Shown piece by piece: positions 1 through 7,679 of a DNA stretch of 22,325 bases. This DNA is from CAYFMH01 sp964344775 (GTDB lineage Bacteria > Patescibacteriota > Gracilibacteria > UBA4473): NCBI GenBank assembly GCA_964344775.1, contig CAYFOO010000018.1, forward strand, positions 1-22,325, given 5' to 3'. Each line of letters begins with the position of its first letter. Within the stretch, counting starts at the first letter, position 1. A program made the translations under genes and the position numbers. The notes beneath the pieces are model-generated. The model was not told the origin of the DNA. It was given only the letters and a program-made list of their open reading frames with translations, and ran no database searches.

Positions 1-14
1 GGGGATTGGGGATA
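1..14. repeat. Two 7-bp direct repeat units at the window edge
   Basis: The window opens with GGGGATT followed by GGGGATA, two 7-bp units differing at one base. The array may continue to the left of the window. It is the same repeat length as the arrays inside dnaE (13044-13208) and before the S74 gene (21047-21081). Two units alone could be chance. Confidence 0.35.
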
Positions 15-163
15 ATGCACCTGTCGCTTTTTTTATTGTGCAGAAACTCTATTTATCAATTTAGAATTACCAAAAAATATCGAGCTTTTTGTTTTTTGGA
101 GGGAACGATATTAAAAGTGTTTGAAATAAGTGATCATCAATAATGATTAACTCTCAAAATGAA

Positions 164-192
164 TTGAAATAAAATCCCTCATGCATTATAAG
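164..192 (+). promoter_or_regulatory. Predicted sigma-70 promoter for the flavoprotein gene
   Basis: TTGAAA (164-169), a 17-bp spacer and TATAAG (187-192) point to transcription starting near 199. That gives a leader of about 75 nt which contains the repeat/hairpin element at 204-269. No other promoter-like pair in 1-273 is as good, and I see no gene in 1-273. Confidence 0.5.
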
Positions 193-203
193 TCTTTGAG
201 GTT

Positions 204-269
204 CTAAGAACTACCTGTCCGCCGAAGCTCGATAGAGCGTAGGGGGAAAACCTATAAACTAAGAACTAA
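204..269. repeat. Composite intergenic element: 7-bp repeats flanking a hairpin
   Basis: TAAGAACTA (204-212) and AAACTAA-GAACTAA (256-269) flank a GC-richer core with a short GCTC/GAGC hairpin (loop GATA) and an imperfect CCGCC...GGGGG outer pairing. The flanking units are identical in sequence to units of one of the arrays inside dnaE (13044-13078, read on the minus strand). The element lies in the leader of the following gene and ends 4 bp before its ATG. Confidence 0.45.
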
Positions 270-273
270 ATTT

Positions 274-999
274 ATGTTGTACCAAGGAACCATCCAGATC
301 GAAGAAATCGACGTGGTCGCACGCGACACGAAAAAATTCCTTTTTTCCGTAAAAAAATTAGAAACTTTGACTGGTGAAAAAATGAAAGTGCGGGGTTGGA
401 ACTTTCAAGCCGGACAATTCTTAAGCATTTTGTTTGATGAAAAGGTTTCTCGAGCATACTCCATCGCCTCCACTCCCTCGGAAAGGCTGATCGAGCTGAT
501 CATCCGGATTATCCCAAATGGAAAAGGATCCATGATCCTCGATGCAGCAAATGTGGGGGACAAATTTGAATTCAAAGGCCCATTTGGACACTTTACTCTC
601 TCTGAGAATCCAAAGGCTCATCTCTACTTCCTCGGAACCGGAACAGGGATTGCTCCACTCAGATCCATGATTTTGGCAGAAATGGAATCAAGTTCTCCTC
701 GTCCAATGTCGATTTTTTATGGCGGGAGAAACAGATCGGATATTGCCTACCTGGACGAAATTGAAAACTGGAATCCAAATCTAGAGATAAAACTCGGCCT
801 CTCTCGTGAAGAAAATCCAAAAGAATTGGGAAAATACGGAACTCACGGCCGGATCACGGAATTTATTGAAAATAAGGAGTTTGGCCCCAATGATGAATTC
901 TACATCTGCGGGAATGGAGGGATGGTTCAGGGCGTGACAGAGATTCTGGAGAAAAAAGGAATAGGAAAAGACCAGATTTTCATGGAGCGGTTTAATTAG
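274..999 (+). CDS. FAD/NAD(P)-binding oxidoreductase, ferredoxin-reductase family
   Basis: A 241-residue flavoprotein of the ferredoxin-NADP+ reductase fold, expected to move electrons between NAD(P)H and a one-electron carrier through FAD in the cytoplasm. The N-terminal FAD-binding barrel carries RAYS (60-63), the usual R-x-Y-S flavin contact, and GPFGHF (102-107). The C-terminal nucleotide-binding half carries GTGTGIAPLRSM (121-132), FYGGR (148-152) and CGNGGMV (212-218), and the protein ends in ERFN, close to the ERF/EKY endings of bacterial reductases. There is no iron-sulfur or flavodoxin domain, so the partner must be separate and is not seen here. Length is normal for the compact bacterial type. 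The start has no clear Shine-Dalgarno site. Alternatives are a flavohaemoprotein-like reductase subunit or a dihydroorotate dehydrogenase electron-transfer subunit, but I see no cysteine cluster as in PyrK. The gene stands alone. Confidence 0.85.
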   Translation: MLYQGTIQIEEIDVVARDTKKFLFSVKKLETLTGEKMKVRGWNFQAGQFLSILFDEKVSRAYSIASTPSERLIELIIRIIPNGKGSMILDAANVGDKFEFKGPFGHFTLSENPKAHLYFLGTGTGIAPLRSMILAEMESSSPRPMSIFYGGRNRSDIAYLDEIENWNPNLEIKLGLSREENPKELGKYGTHGRITEFIENKEFGPNDEFYICGNGGMVQGVTEILEKKGIGKDQIFMERFN

Positions 1000-1058
1000 A
1001 GTACACTTTTTCATTTCTGTGTAGGTAGAAATCTGATTTTTGTATGCAAAAAAATAAT

Positions 1059-1087
1059 TTGACTTTTTTGTTAATTTAATTTAAAAA
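1059..1087 (+). promoter_or_regulatory. Predicted promoter giving a leaderless transcript
   Basis: TTGACT (1059-1064), a 17-bp spacer and TAAAAA (1082-1087). The expected start of transcription, about 7 nt later, falls at or next to the ATG at 1095. The first 13 bases, TTGACTTTTTTGT, also occur at the -35 of the convergent gene (minus strand, from 3823). The -10 is weak in an AT-rich stretch. Confidence 0.4.
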
Positions 1088-1094
1088 ATAGTAC

Positions 1095-2153
1095 ATGTTT
1101 ATAAAAAGGTATACCGAAAGAGATCCAATGTGTCTTTCTTCTCAGGAACACGTCCCAAGGAGAATAGAAAACAATATGCCTTATTTCCGGGTTACTATGC
1201 CTGAAAAAGATGATCGATATGATGATTTTGGCAATCACGTTTTCAAGCTCACAGAAGAAATCGGCATTCGTTTTACTACTACAAATTGGACTCATCTTAC
1301 CTTTTTTGTAACCCCTCTGAGAGCCTGTAGAGGAAAGATCTATGCCACTGACAAAACAAAAGAAGAAGCCTGGTTTGAAAATGAATCGAGAAGATCAAAG
1401 TTGGGCCTTGTTTTTGAACTGTTTATAAACAAATTTTTAGATAATCCAGATAGTTGTTTGGATCTAGATCTAGGACTTGCTCGTCCACCCAGAGGGACAC
1501 GTTTAATCGAAAAATTATTTTCAAGAACTAGCAAAAAAGTCCGAAAAACAACTCAAACAGATCCCCCAAAAACAACTACTTCTCCAGTGGTGACAGAAGC
1601 CGCTCAAGCAGAAGAGGAAGAAGTTCTCGAACTGACAGCAGAAATGCAAGTACCTGAAATAGGTTCTAGCAGCTGCGTAATTCAGATGTCAACATTTGAT
1701 CCTAGATTTGAACCAGCAGAAAAACCAGATGAAGACATACTAGAACTAACAGAGGCGATGTTAGCTCCTCCAGAAGAAGTAGAAAAAAATGCAGGAGAAA
1801 TACTTCAATTTCCTCACGAAAGAATTGGGAAATCGGAAAAAGAGGCTCTTGTGAGAATGGTGGAGGGAATCTCCCAAATGGCGAAAAATGCAGCTGAAAT
1901 AAAAAAACAAGTTGAAACAACTGAAACTTTGAATTTTTATTTCGGAGAAGCAGTGAAATACATCACTAACTCAGGAAAAGAAACTACAAAATACTTCCTA
2001 GGACAAAACTCAAAAGGTGGGGCTATCCTTGGACATCATCCTCCAGGACGAGAGAGACAACCTGGAGATCTAGAGGGACTCGCCTGCTTCGCCCTTTCTC
2101 CATCAGGAAACAACCGAATTCAAAAAATTGAAACGGCCACCGCAGCTGAATAG
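1095..2153 (+). CDS. Hypothetical protein with acidic disordered middle and repeated LELT motifs
   Basis: A 352-residue protein of unrecognised family. Residues about 28-140 look folded (mixed strands and helices, many aromatics). Residues 145-235 are rich in T, P and E and look disordered, and carry two copies of a short motif: EEVLELTAEMQVP (175-187) and EDILELTEAMLAP (213-225). A predicted helix follows (about 245-275), then a glycine/proline-rich tail. There is no signal peptide or membrane helix, so it is probably cytoplasmic. The 1095 start fits a leaderless transcript; an ATG at 1176 has AAGGAG 13 bases upstream and is the main alternative, and would shorten the protein by 27 residues. 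The LELT motif recalls the acidic linker of alphaproteobacterial PopZ, but the PopZ C-terminal helices are not seen. It converges on the proline-rich gene with a 12-bp gap. Confidence 0.7.
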   Translation: MFIKRYTERDPMCLSSQEHVPRRIENNMPYFRVTMPEKDDRYDDFGNHVFKLTEEIGIRFTTTNWTHLTFFVTPLRACRGKIYATDKTKEEAWFENESRRSKLGLVFELFINKFLDNPDSCLDLDLGLARPPRGTRLIEKLFSRTSKKVRKTTQTDPPKTTTSPVVTEAAQAEEEEVLELTAEMQVPEIGSSSCVIQMSTFDPRFEPAEKPDEDILELTEAMLAPPEEVEKNAGEILQFPHERIGKSEKEALVRMVEGISQMAKNAAEIKKQVETTETLNFYFGEAVKYITNSGKETTKYFLGQNSKGGAILGHHPPGRERQPGDLEGLACFALSPSGNNRIQKIETATAAE

Positions 2154-2165
2154 TTTTTAAGAGTT

Positions 2166-3764
2166 TCATTCCATACCTACGATTTTCCCTTTTACCGCCA
2201 CCATATTCATTATTTTCCCATCACCAAGATGTGCTATTCCGAGCACAGCTCCACTTTTTAAGTGTTTTTGTAGATTTTGCAGGTTAAGTTTCCCTTTCTT
2301 CTGGTTTCCTTCGTTTTCGTTTCCTTGTTCTAGATCAAGCTCAAATTGCTTTTTTTGTTCTTCAGGAGATCCATCTTTTACGGAATCAACAAAACTAGAG
2401 CTGATTGGAATATGAATAGTTTCTCCTCCGGGGACCTGCAAAAAAGCGATAATTTTTTTATTTTTTACCATTTCAGCAGCTGTTTTGGTTCCTTCAATTT
2501 TTTTAGCATTAATATCGAGTAATAACTTGTCTCCCTTGCCTGAGAGTCTAAGTTCCGCTGCCTTTACCCAGATTACTTCTGCTTTGGATTTTTTGACCTC
2601 AGCTTTGGGTTGTTGAGACGTTTCCAATTCCACTTTTTTAGGTTTTGTCGGTTTAACCACCTGTTTTTCTGGTTTTGGAGGTGCTTTTACTTCTGGTTTT
2701 GTTGATTCGGGAGGTGCAATTTCTCTAGGTTTTTGTGCAGGTTTTGGTGGTTGAGGAGGCATAACAGCTTCTTGTTTTGGTTTTGGGGGCGTTTTAACTC
2801 CTGGTTTTTTGGGCTCAGGAGGACTGGCTTGCTTTAAAAATGCGTCCCGAACAGGATCAACTGTCTCACCCTTAGTAGTTTCTGCCCCTTTTGGTTTCCC
2901 TGTTTGAGGGGGAGGAGGTTCTGGAGGAGCTGGTTTTGCCACAGAAGCAGGAGGAATTGGTTTTTCAGGAGGGGGAGGAGGTGCAACTTCTGGTTTTTCT
3001 GCTGGTGGTTCTGGTTCAGGTTCTGGTGGAGATGGAGTTTTCTCTGGATCCATCGGTTGTTTAGCTTCTGGTTCAACCGGTTGTTCTGGATCTGGCTCCG
3101 TATTTTCCAGCACTGCAGGAGGAGGCGGAGGTGGTGGAGGTGCAATCTGTTCAGAAGGGATATCTAGAACAACTCTAGGACCACCTGTGTCCCTGAAAAC
3201 TTCTTTGCTTTGAGGGGAAAAAGAACCAAAATTGAACCCTTTTTTTATTTTTTCTACTCCTCCGAGAGCCACTACCAAACCAACCGCTGCAGCTGTGGTG
3301 GTAACACTCCCTCCGATAAACGCCAAAGATCTTTTTTTTCTTTTGCGTCCTATTTCTAACAAAAGAGCTTCAATTGTGGCTTGTATTTGGAGTTTTATAG
3401 ACTCCCCCTCCCCTGGTTTGATAAAACGCAAACAACCCCTTTCAAGCTTATTTAAATCCTCCTTATACTGAGACTCCAATAATCTCTCTGCAATATCAGG
3501 CGATATTCCGTATTGCTTTGAATCCCTCTGAAGTGCTCTTCTCGCCAAAAACTCCACTATGTGGGCTCTTTTTTCATTGTCTGTAAACACCTTCTCCCGA
3601 TCACGAAGAACAGATGAAAGCTCGGAAGTAGACATGGACTCCACATACAAAGAATTTCCAATTCTCTTGGAAAAAAATTGCCCAACTTTTTGAAAACCTT
3701 TCTGTGAAGTGCTTTTTAATCCTTCAAATGGATCATCCAAAAAATCCTCAAATTTTTCAAACAT
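2166..3764 (-). CDS. Membrane-anchored proline-rich protein, unknown function
   Basis: A 532-residue protein in three parts. Residues 1-145 are charged and mostly helical, ending in KRKKR (141-145). A single membrane helix spans about 146-170, which by the positive-inside rule puts the N-terminus in the cytoplasm. Residues 205-395 are an extended proline/lysine/glutamate region with eight consecutive prolines (209-216) and many PKP, PEP and PPKP units. Residues about 396-532 look folded (strands at AELRLSG, KLLLDINAK, KIIAFLQVPGG, GAVLGIAHLG). The design is like TonB or other proteins that reach across a cell wall, but no TonB signature is present. Long proline runs normally need elongation factor P for translation. 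No Shine-Dalgarno site precedes the ATG. It is separated from the operon upstream by 330 bp and probably has its own promoter. Confidence 0.75.
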   Translation of the reverse strand: MFEKFEDFLDDPFEGLKSTSQKGFQKVGQFFSKRIGNSLYVESMSTSELSSVLRDREKVFTDNEKRAHIVEFLARRALQRDSKQYGISPDIAERLLESQYKEDLNKLERGCLRFIKPGEGESIKLQIQATIEALLLEIGRKRKKRSLAFIGGSVTTTAAAVGLVVALGGVEKIKKGFNFGSFSPQSKEVFRDTGGPRVVLDIPSEQIAPPPPPPPPAVLENTEPDPEQPVEPEAKQPMDPEKTPSPPEPEPEPPAEKPEVAPPPPPEKPIPPASVAKPAPPEPPPPQTGKPKGAETTKGETVDPVRDAFLKQASPPEPKKPGVKTPPKPKQEAVMPPQPPKPAQKPREIAPPESTKPEVKAPPKPEKQVVKPTKPKKVELETSQQPKAEVKKSKAEVIWVKAAELRLSGKGDKLLLDINAKKIEGTKTAAEMVKNKKIIAFLQVPGGETIHIPISSSFVDSVKDGSPEEQKKQFELDLEQGNENEGNQKKGKLNLQNLQKHLKSGAVLGIAHLGDGKIMNMVAVKGKIVGME

Positions 3765-3795
3765 TAATTCAAATTTTAAATTATAAACAAATTTT

Positions 3796-3823
3796 TTATT
3801 ATATTTTTTTACAAAAAAGTCAA
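3796..3823 (-). promoter_or_regulatory. Possible promoter for the proline-rich gene
   Basis: On the minus strand TTGACT (3823-3818) is followed by TAATAA after 16 bp (3801-3796) or TATAAT after 14 bp (3803-3798). The leader would be about 25 nt. The -35 and following bases match those of the convergent gene at 1059. The region is so AT-rich that a -10 is easily found by chance. Confidence 0.35.
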
Positions 3824-3947
3824 GTTATTTTTTAAAACATTCATTAAAAAACAAAAAAATCCCCATTTGGGAACCTTTTTTTGAAAAAAATTATAGCTAA
3901 CAAAATATAAAATTGCATAATTTTTTTCGAAGTAGAACAAAAACTAC

Positions 3948-4034
3948 GGTGCTTTTTGTGGCACTTCATGGTGGCGACCGTAGGGAGCCACCGGGAAAAG
4001 TGCCTTTACGACGAACATCATTCTTTTTAGCACC
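3948..4034. ncRNA. Candidate structured RNA: three nested stems
   Basis: This lies in the 330-bp gap 3765-4094, which holds no convincing gene. Three perfect arms nest: GGTGCT (3948-3953) with AGCACC (4029-4034); GGCACTT (3960-3966) with AAGTGCC (3998-4004); GGTGGC (3970-3975) with GCCACC (3987-3992), closing an 11-nt loop. The core is GC-rich inside very AT-rich DNA. Orientation is not decided: on the minus strand it would sit in the 3' region of the DUF11 operon, before the weak terminator-like stem with a T run near 3847-3862; on the plus strand an AT-rich TATAA-like run lies at about 3905. It could be an RNA gene, a 3'-end processing element or an intergenic palindromic repeat. Confidence 0.4.
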
Positions 4035-4094
4035 TCAAAATATCCAGAGGAGTCTTGTGTAATTTTAAAGTTGCCCTGCTATATCTACCAAAAC

Positions 4095-7000
4095 TTAATC
4101 CCCAAGCGACTCCTGCCGCCAATCCGCTCCGAGGAACTTTTCTAGGGCTGGTGGGGTATTTTCTAGTACTCGCAGATCAAAATTGATCTTGATACTCGGC
4201 TCTACTCGCATCTCTGGACTATCACCGATAAACCGCCGATATTGGAAAAGATCCTGCATATCTCCCACCAACATCCCAGAAACATTTAATTGTTTGGAAG
4301 AAATCTCTGGTACCCAGTACCCCAACCCTGCGTCATAAACTCCCGTCGGACCAATATTTCCATTTTCTACGATAAAAATTCCTTCTATTCGCTCCACGTG
4401 CGGTCGAATTTTTATGTCTCCATTTCGTACCACAAAGGCGGCAAATCCATTGCCAATCCGATAGTCTGTTTTTATTCCGGTAATATCTCCAATGATCAAA
4501 TCTCGATCCTCGATGACAAAAGTTTTGCTCTCCCCTCCCAGATCCAAATCCCCTTCTATTTTTGGATTTCCTTCTTCTAGTGCGTCAATGAAGTATACAC
4601 CAGATTCATCTTTCGTTGTGACAAATTGAATACCCAAAGACTCTATTCCCTCTTCGGTGTTTAAATTGAGTTTGAGATTTTCATAAAAAGCATCCGAATC
4701 AGCTGCTTCTCCTTTAAATTTTTCGAAGATGGAAAGATCTGAGATGATCTGTCGCATACTCCCCAAAAATCGAGCCAAAAATCCTTTTTCTGGATCTTCT
4801 GCTGTTTCTTCTTCAACAAATACTTGGCCCGTAGTGATTTCTTCACCGGTAATAGCTTTTGAATCTCCCGTAATTCGTTCTACCGTATTCTGTGAGAATC
4901 GAAATCCGATATCTCCTCCTTTTGCCTCTACGTAGGGTCGGATAATGTTTACATTGGCATCATCTCCCAGAGTAGAACTCATGAAGATTCCCTCCATATT
5001 TGTACTAGAAATCCCACAGGCCTCCCCTACTCCAATCATATCTGATCCACCATTGTAGCGAAGGACTGCAAATCCAACATTTTTGATATTGGAGACATCG
5101 TAGTCAGCGGCTAACTCCGTATTCATTTCGTAGTCCAGATTGGTCCTCATACTGTGTCCCGCATTCAAACTGTTGATTTCGCCTTCTGAAAGATTCTTTT
5201 CATAGTATCGTCCACCTGTATTCCAGCCCCATCCTTCGGTGATAAACCCATTTCGATTCCAAACATTTCCAGATTCGGCCGGGATCGTGAAATCATAGAC
5301 TCTGAGATTTGCTGCGGTCACTTCCGGTACATCTGCACCACTAATTTCCAAAGTAGCTCGATATCGCACATTTTCTCCCTTGGCGACAGAAGTTTCTTCT
5401 CCAAACATCCCAGATACCTGACGAATTTTTTTGATAAAAGTACTGTTTACTCCATTCGTACAACTCCCTCCTCCAATATTTGGAAGAAGTGCTCCACATT
5501 GTGCCTCAATATCGGTATTGAAGCTCCCCGTGTAAGGAACTTGCACCTCCCCAGCGATTTCATCGCCACAAGTGACGATTTCTTTGGCAACCGCCCATTC
5601 TTTCAAACATTCTGGCACTGTTTTTGTAGAATCTGAAACACACTCACGGTATTCCATATAGGTCGGATCACTCACATCTGCCACTGGATATCGAGGCGTA
5701 CACTGGAACGCCCCAGTACTGTAATTTACGGTACAAGAGCCAATAGTTGGACGAGTCGGGGCTCCACCACCTCCTCGAGGCTGAGAAGCTCCTGCAGGGA
5801 GACAAAGCTGTTCTGTAGGATTAGGCACAGGGGCTACTAACTCCCCCGCCCTTTGCCCCACAGCAAAGACAGCATTACAGATCTCGGTAATTCCCTCTAC
5901 CGAACCTTGTACTTGCACGGTAAAGTTTTTTGTAATGGTAGCTCCTGGAGCTATCGTTCCAAAATTGGCCGTCACAACACCATTTCTTTCAACAATTCCT
6001 TCGTCTCCAGAGATGAAACTCAATTGTGCTGGAAGAGGATCGGTTAAAATAACTTCTACCAAAGGCGTAGCACCATTATTGGTGACAGTCAACGTGTATT
6101 GAAATTGCTCATTGGGAGACAAAACAGAATCCCCGGGCGGAGTAATCGCTCCTTTTTGGACTACAAAGTTTTCATCTGGCCTTCCGGCATTTACGTTGTG
6201 ACACAGTTCGTTGGAAATTACAGAAGAAACCTGATCTGCCATAGCCGTACCAGTGTTACAAATCGCAGTTCCATGAGGGGTTGATCCACGAACCTGAGCC
6301 GTAAAAGTTTGATCTTCCGGATCAGCTCCCAAATCTCCATAATTTATGGTTACCACTTGTCCAGCCGCAGACACGCCCTCTCCCGTCTGAGCCGAAACGG
6401 TATCAATACCAAATAACTGAGACCACCAAGATTCTCTCAATGGTAGCCGATGTTTCCCAACCTCAGCGATAATCCCCGGCCCCATAAATTCCAGATTTGG
6501 ATCCAAAGTATCGGTCAAAACGACGTTTTCCAGACCAATATTCCCGGTGTTATTCACGGTGAAGGTATAATTAATATTTGATAACACTTCTACCGTGTTT
6601 CCCCCGTCAGGAATTGAGGTCTGCACGACAGTCAAACTCCTCTCGGCCGGTACTACTTCGAGTTGGAAATAGAGCAACTTGATATATCCATAAGATCCAT
6701 ACACATTTCCCAGATTTATTTGCGAAGAGACTCCGTTTTCTACCGGAACAGGAAAACTTTCTCGAAACCCGCGATCAGCATCTTCATGCCCAGCACACAC
6801 CGCCGCATCTGGGTCTATCCGCTCAAACTGAGACACCTGTCCTATCCGCTGAAAGGAATAATCTCCCGCGAACGAAAACGAAACGATATCATTTACTTCG
6901 GTAGGGGTGGCATTGTCTGCGGTAATCCGAGCCACCACGGCTGTCGGATCTGACCAATCCAGTCGAGCGGTCGTGTTTCGAGCTACATTCCCTCCTCCAC

Positions 7001-7370
7001 AGACCTGCTGAGCGTTATTGTGGACATAGATCTGCACCCACACTCGATCTCCGAGCTCTAGATTATCGACTCGATGCTCGTATTTTTGCATTTGATCGGC
7101 CATTGGGTCTGTGAGGATCTGACGTGCCGCAGTGAAATCCCGTTCATCCTGATGGTTTGGATTGCCGACTTGTCTTCGAGAAGGAGGTACAGAATTCCAA
7201 GCATCAATAATCTTGTTAAATTCTACCGAACTGCCGGTTCCGTAGGGGCTAGTCGTATAGCTGATTCCTTCGCGATTTGGGAAAAAATCCCCCTGGTCTG
7301 CAAAAACACCTCCCGGAATCGAGATAATTCCGATCAAAAAAGCAAGTATTCCAGATTTTATGTTAAACAT
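4095..7370 (-). CDS. Large exported protein with two DUF11-type repeats
   Basis: A 1091-residue exported protein, last gene of a three-gene minus-strand operon. A signal peptide covers about 1-24 (hydrophobic core 8-20, then VFA-DQ). Residues about 245-395 and 400-505 are two DUF11-type repeats, seen as YTFTVNNTGN (268-277), LTDTLDPNL (285-293), YTLTVTNNG (425-433) and LTDPLPAQL (442-450); these are immunoglobulin-like modules of bacterial surface proteins. The first repeat is interrupted at about 301-335 by an insertion with a WW and the hydrophobic FGIDTVSAQ. A PRGGGG linker (531-536) leads to a cysteine-rich part (546-637), then about 450 residues of strand-rich sequence ending in EKFLGADWRQ. 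There is no sortase signal and no C-terminal membrane helix, so attachment is unknown. At least 14 cysteines suggest disulfides outside the membrane. Adhesion or surface-layer roles are guesses. Confidence 0.8.
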   Translation of the reverse strand: MFNIKSGILAFLIGIISIPGGVFADQGDFFPNREGISYTTSPYGTGSSVEFNKIIDAWNSVPPSRRQVGNPNHQDERDFTAARQILTDPMADQMQKYEHRVDNLELGDRVWVQIYVHNNAQQVCGGGNVARNTTARLDWSDPTAVVARITADNATPTEVNDIVSFSFAGDYSFQRIGQVSQFERIDPDAAVCAGHEDADRGFRESFPVPVENGVSSQINLGNVYGSYGYIKLLYFQLEVVPAERSLTVVQTSIPDGGNTVEVLSNINYTFTVNNTGNIGLENVVLTDTLDPNLEFMGPGIIAEVGKHRLPLRESWWSQLFGIDTVSAQTGEGVSAAGQVVTINYGDLGADPEDQTFTAQVRGSTPHGTAICNTGTAMADQVSSVISNELCHNVNAGRPDENFVVQKGAITPPGDSVLSPNEQFQYTLTVTNNGATPLVEVILTDPLPAQLSFISGDEGIVERNGVVTANFGTIAPGATITKNFTVQVQGSVEGITEICNAVFAVGQRAGELVAPVPNPTEQLCLPAGASQPRGGGGAPTRPTIGSCTVNYSTGAFQCTPRYPVADVSDPTYMEYRECVSDSTKTVPECLKEWAVAKEIVTCGDEIAGEVQVPYTGSFNTDIEAQCGALLPNIGGGSCTNGVNSTFIKKIRQVSGMFGEETSVAKGENVRYRATLEISGADVPEVTAANLRVYDFTIPAESGNVWNRNGFITEGWGWNTGGRYYEKNLSEGEINSLNAGHSMRTNLDYEMNTELAADYDVSNIKNVGFAVLRYNGGSDMIGVGEACGISSTNMEGIFMSSTLGDDANVNIIRPYVEAKGGDIGFRFSQNTVERITGDSKAITGEEITTGQVFVEEETAEDPEKGFLARFLGSMRQIISDLSIFEKFKGEAADSDAFYENLKLNLNTEEGIESLGIQFVTTKDESGVYFIDALEEGNPKIEGDLDLGGESKTFVIEDRDLIIGDITGIKTDYRIGNGFAAFVVRNGDIKIRPHVERIEGIFIVENGNIGPTGVYDAGLGYWVPEISSKQLNVSGMLVGDMQDLFQYRRFIGDSPEMRVEPSIKINFDLRVLENTPPALEKFLGADWRQESLGD

Positions 7371-7383
7371 TTTTTATTTTGTA

Positions 7384-7635
7384 TTACGGGCTAGGCACGG
7401 GGATAGATCTGTCCAATAAAAAATTATCCGGATGAGAAAGGATTTTATTTTGTTCATCGACTACTGGATCTACGAGAAAACGGTTTTTCCACTCATAAAA
7501 AAAATATCCTCCCCCCGCCGTCAAACCAGCCAAAATCACTCCCAAAACAACAAAAACAATCCATTTCCTTTTCTTTTTTGGTTGTTCCTCCACTACTACT
7601 TCCTCAAATTTAATATTATTTTCGACAGTTTCCAT
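7384..7635 (-). CDS. Small single-pass membrane protein, unknown function
   Basis: An 83-residue protein between two large genes. An acidic N-terminus is followed by KKKRK (20-24), a glycine-containing membrane helix (about 25-47) and an outer tail of about 36 residues ending PVPSP. The basic stretch puts the N-terminus in the cytoplasm. I chose the ATG at 7635 because TGTTATAAT, an extended -10, ends six bases before it, which would give a leaderless transcript. The longer frame starts with TTG at 7671 and adds 12 residues. The gene begins 44 bp after the 987-aa gene stops and ends 13 bp before the DUF11 gene starts, so all three are probably co-transcribed. It could anchor or escort its large exported neighbour; no family recognised. 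Confidence 0.7.
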   Translation of the reverse strand: METVENNIKFEEVVVEEQPKKKRKWIVFVVLGVILAGLTAGGGYFFYEWKNRFLVDPVVDEQNKILSHPDNFLLDRSIPVPSP

Positions 7636-7650
7636 AACCTCATTATAACA
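7636..7650 (-). promoter_or_regulatory. Possible internal extended -10 promoter, leaderless
   Basis: TGTTATAAT (7650-7642) matches the extended -10 pattern TGnTATAAT. Six bases, GAGGTT, separate it from the ATG at 7635, so transcription would start at or next to the start codon. No good -35 is present, as is usual for extended -10 promoters. It would allow the membrane protein and the DUF11 protein to be made without the 987-aa protein. Confidence 0.4.
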
Positions 7651-7679
7651 AACAAAGTTATCAAAAAACAAATAATTTT

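Noticed and set aside
1095..2153. PopZ homologue
   Set aside because: Only the short LELT motif is similar; the PopZ N-terminal and C-terminal helices are not found.
2904..3167. Arg/Trp/Phe-rich frame on the plus strand
   Set aside because: It is the reverse reading of the proline-rich region of the 532-aa gene.
2166..3764. TonB protein
   Set aside because: The layout is similar, but the membrane helix is at 146-170 rather than at the N-terminus and no TonB C-terminal motif is visible.
3847..3862. Intrinsic terminator of the DUF11 operon
   Set aside because: The stem (TCCC/GGGA) is only 4 bp and lies over 230 bp after the stop; too weak to list.
3968..4030. 20-codon reading frame (ATG to TAG) in the nested palindrome
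   Set aside because: No ribosome binding site, no recognisable peptide, and the bases are explained by the stems.
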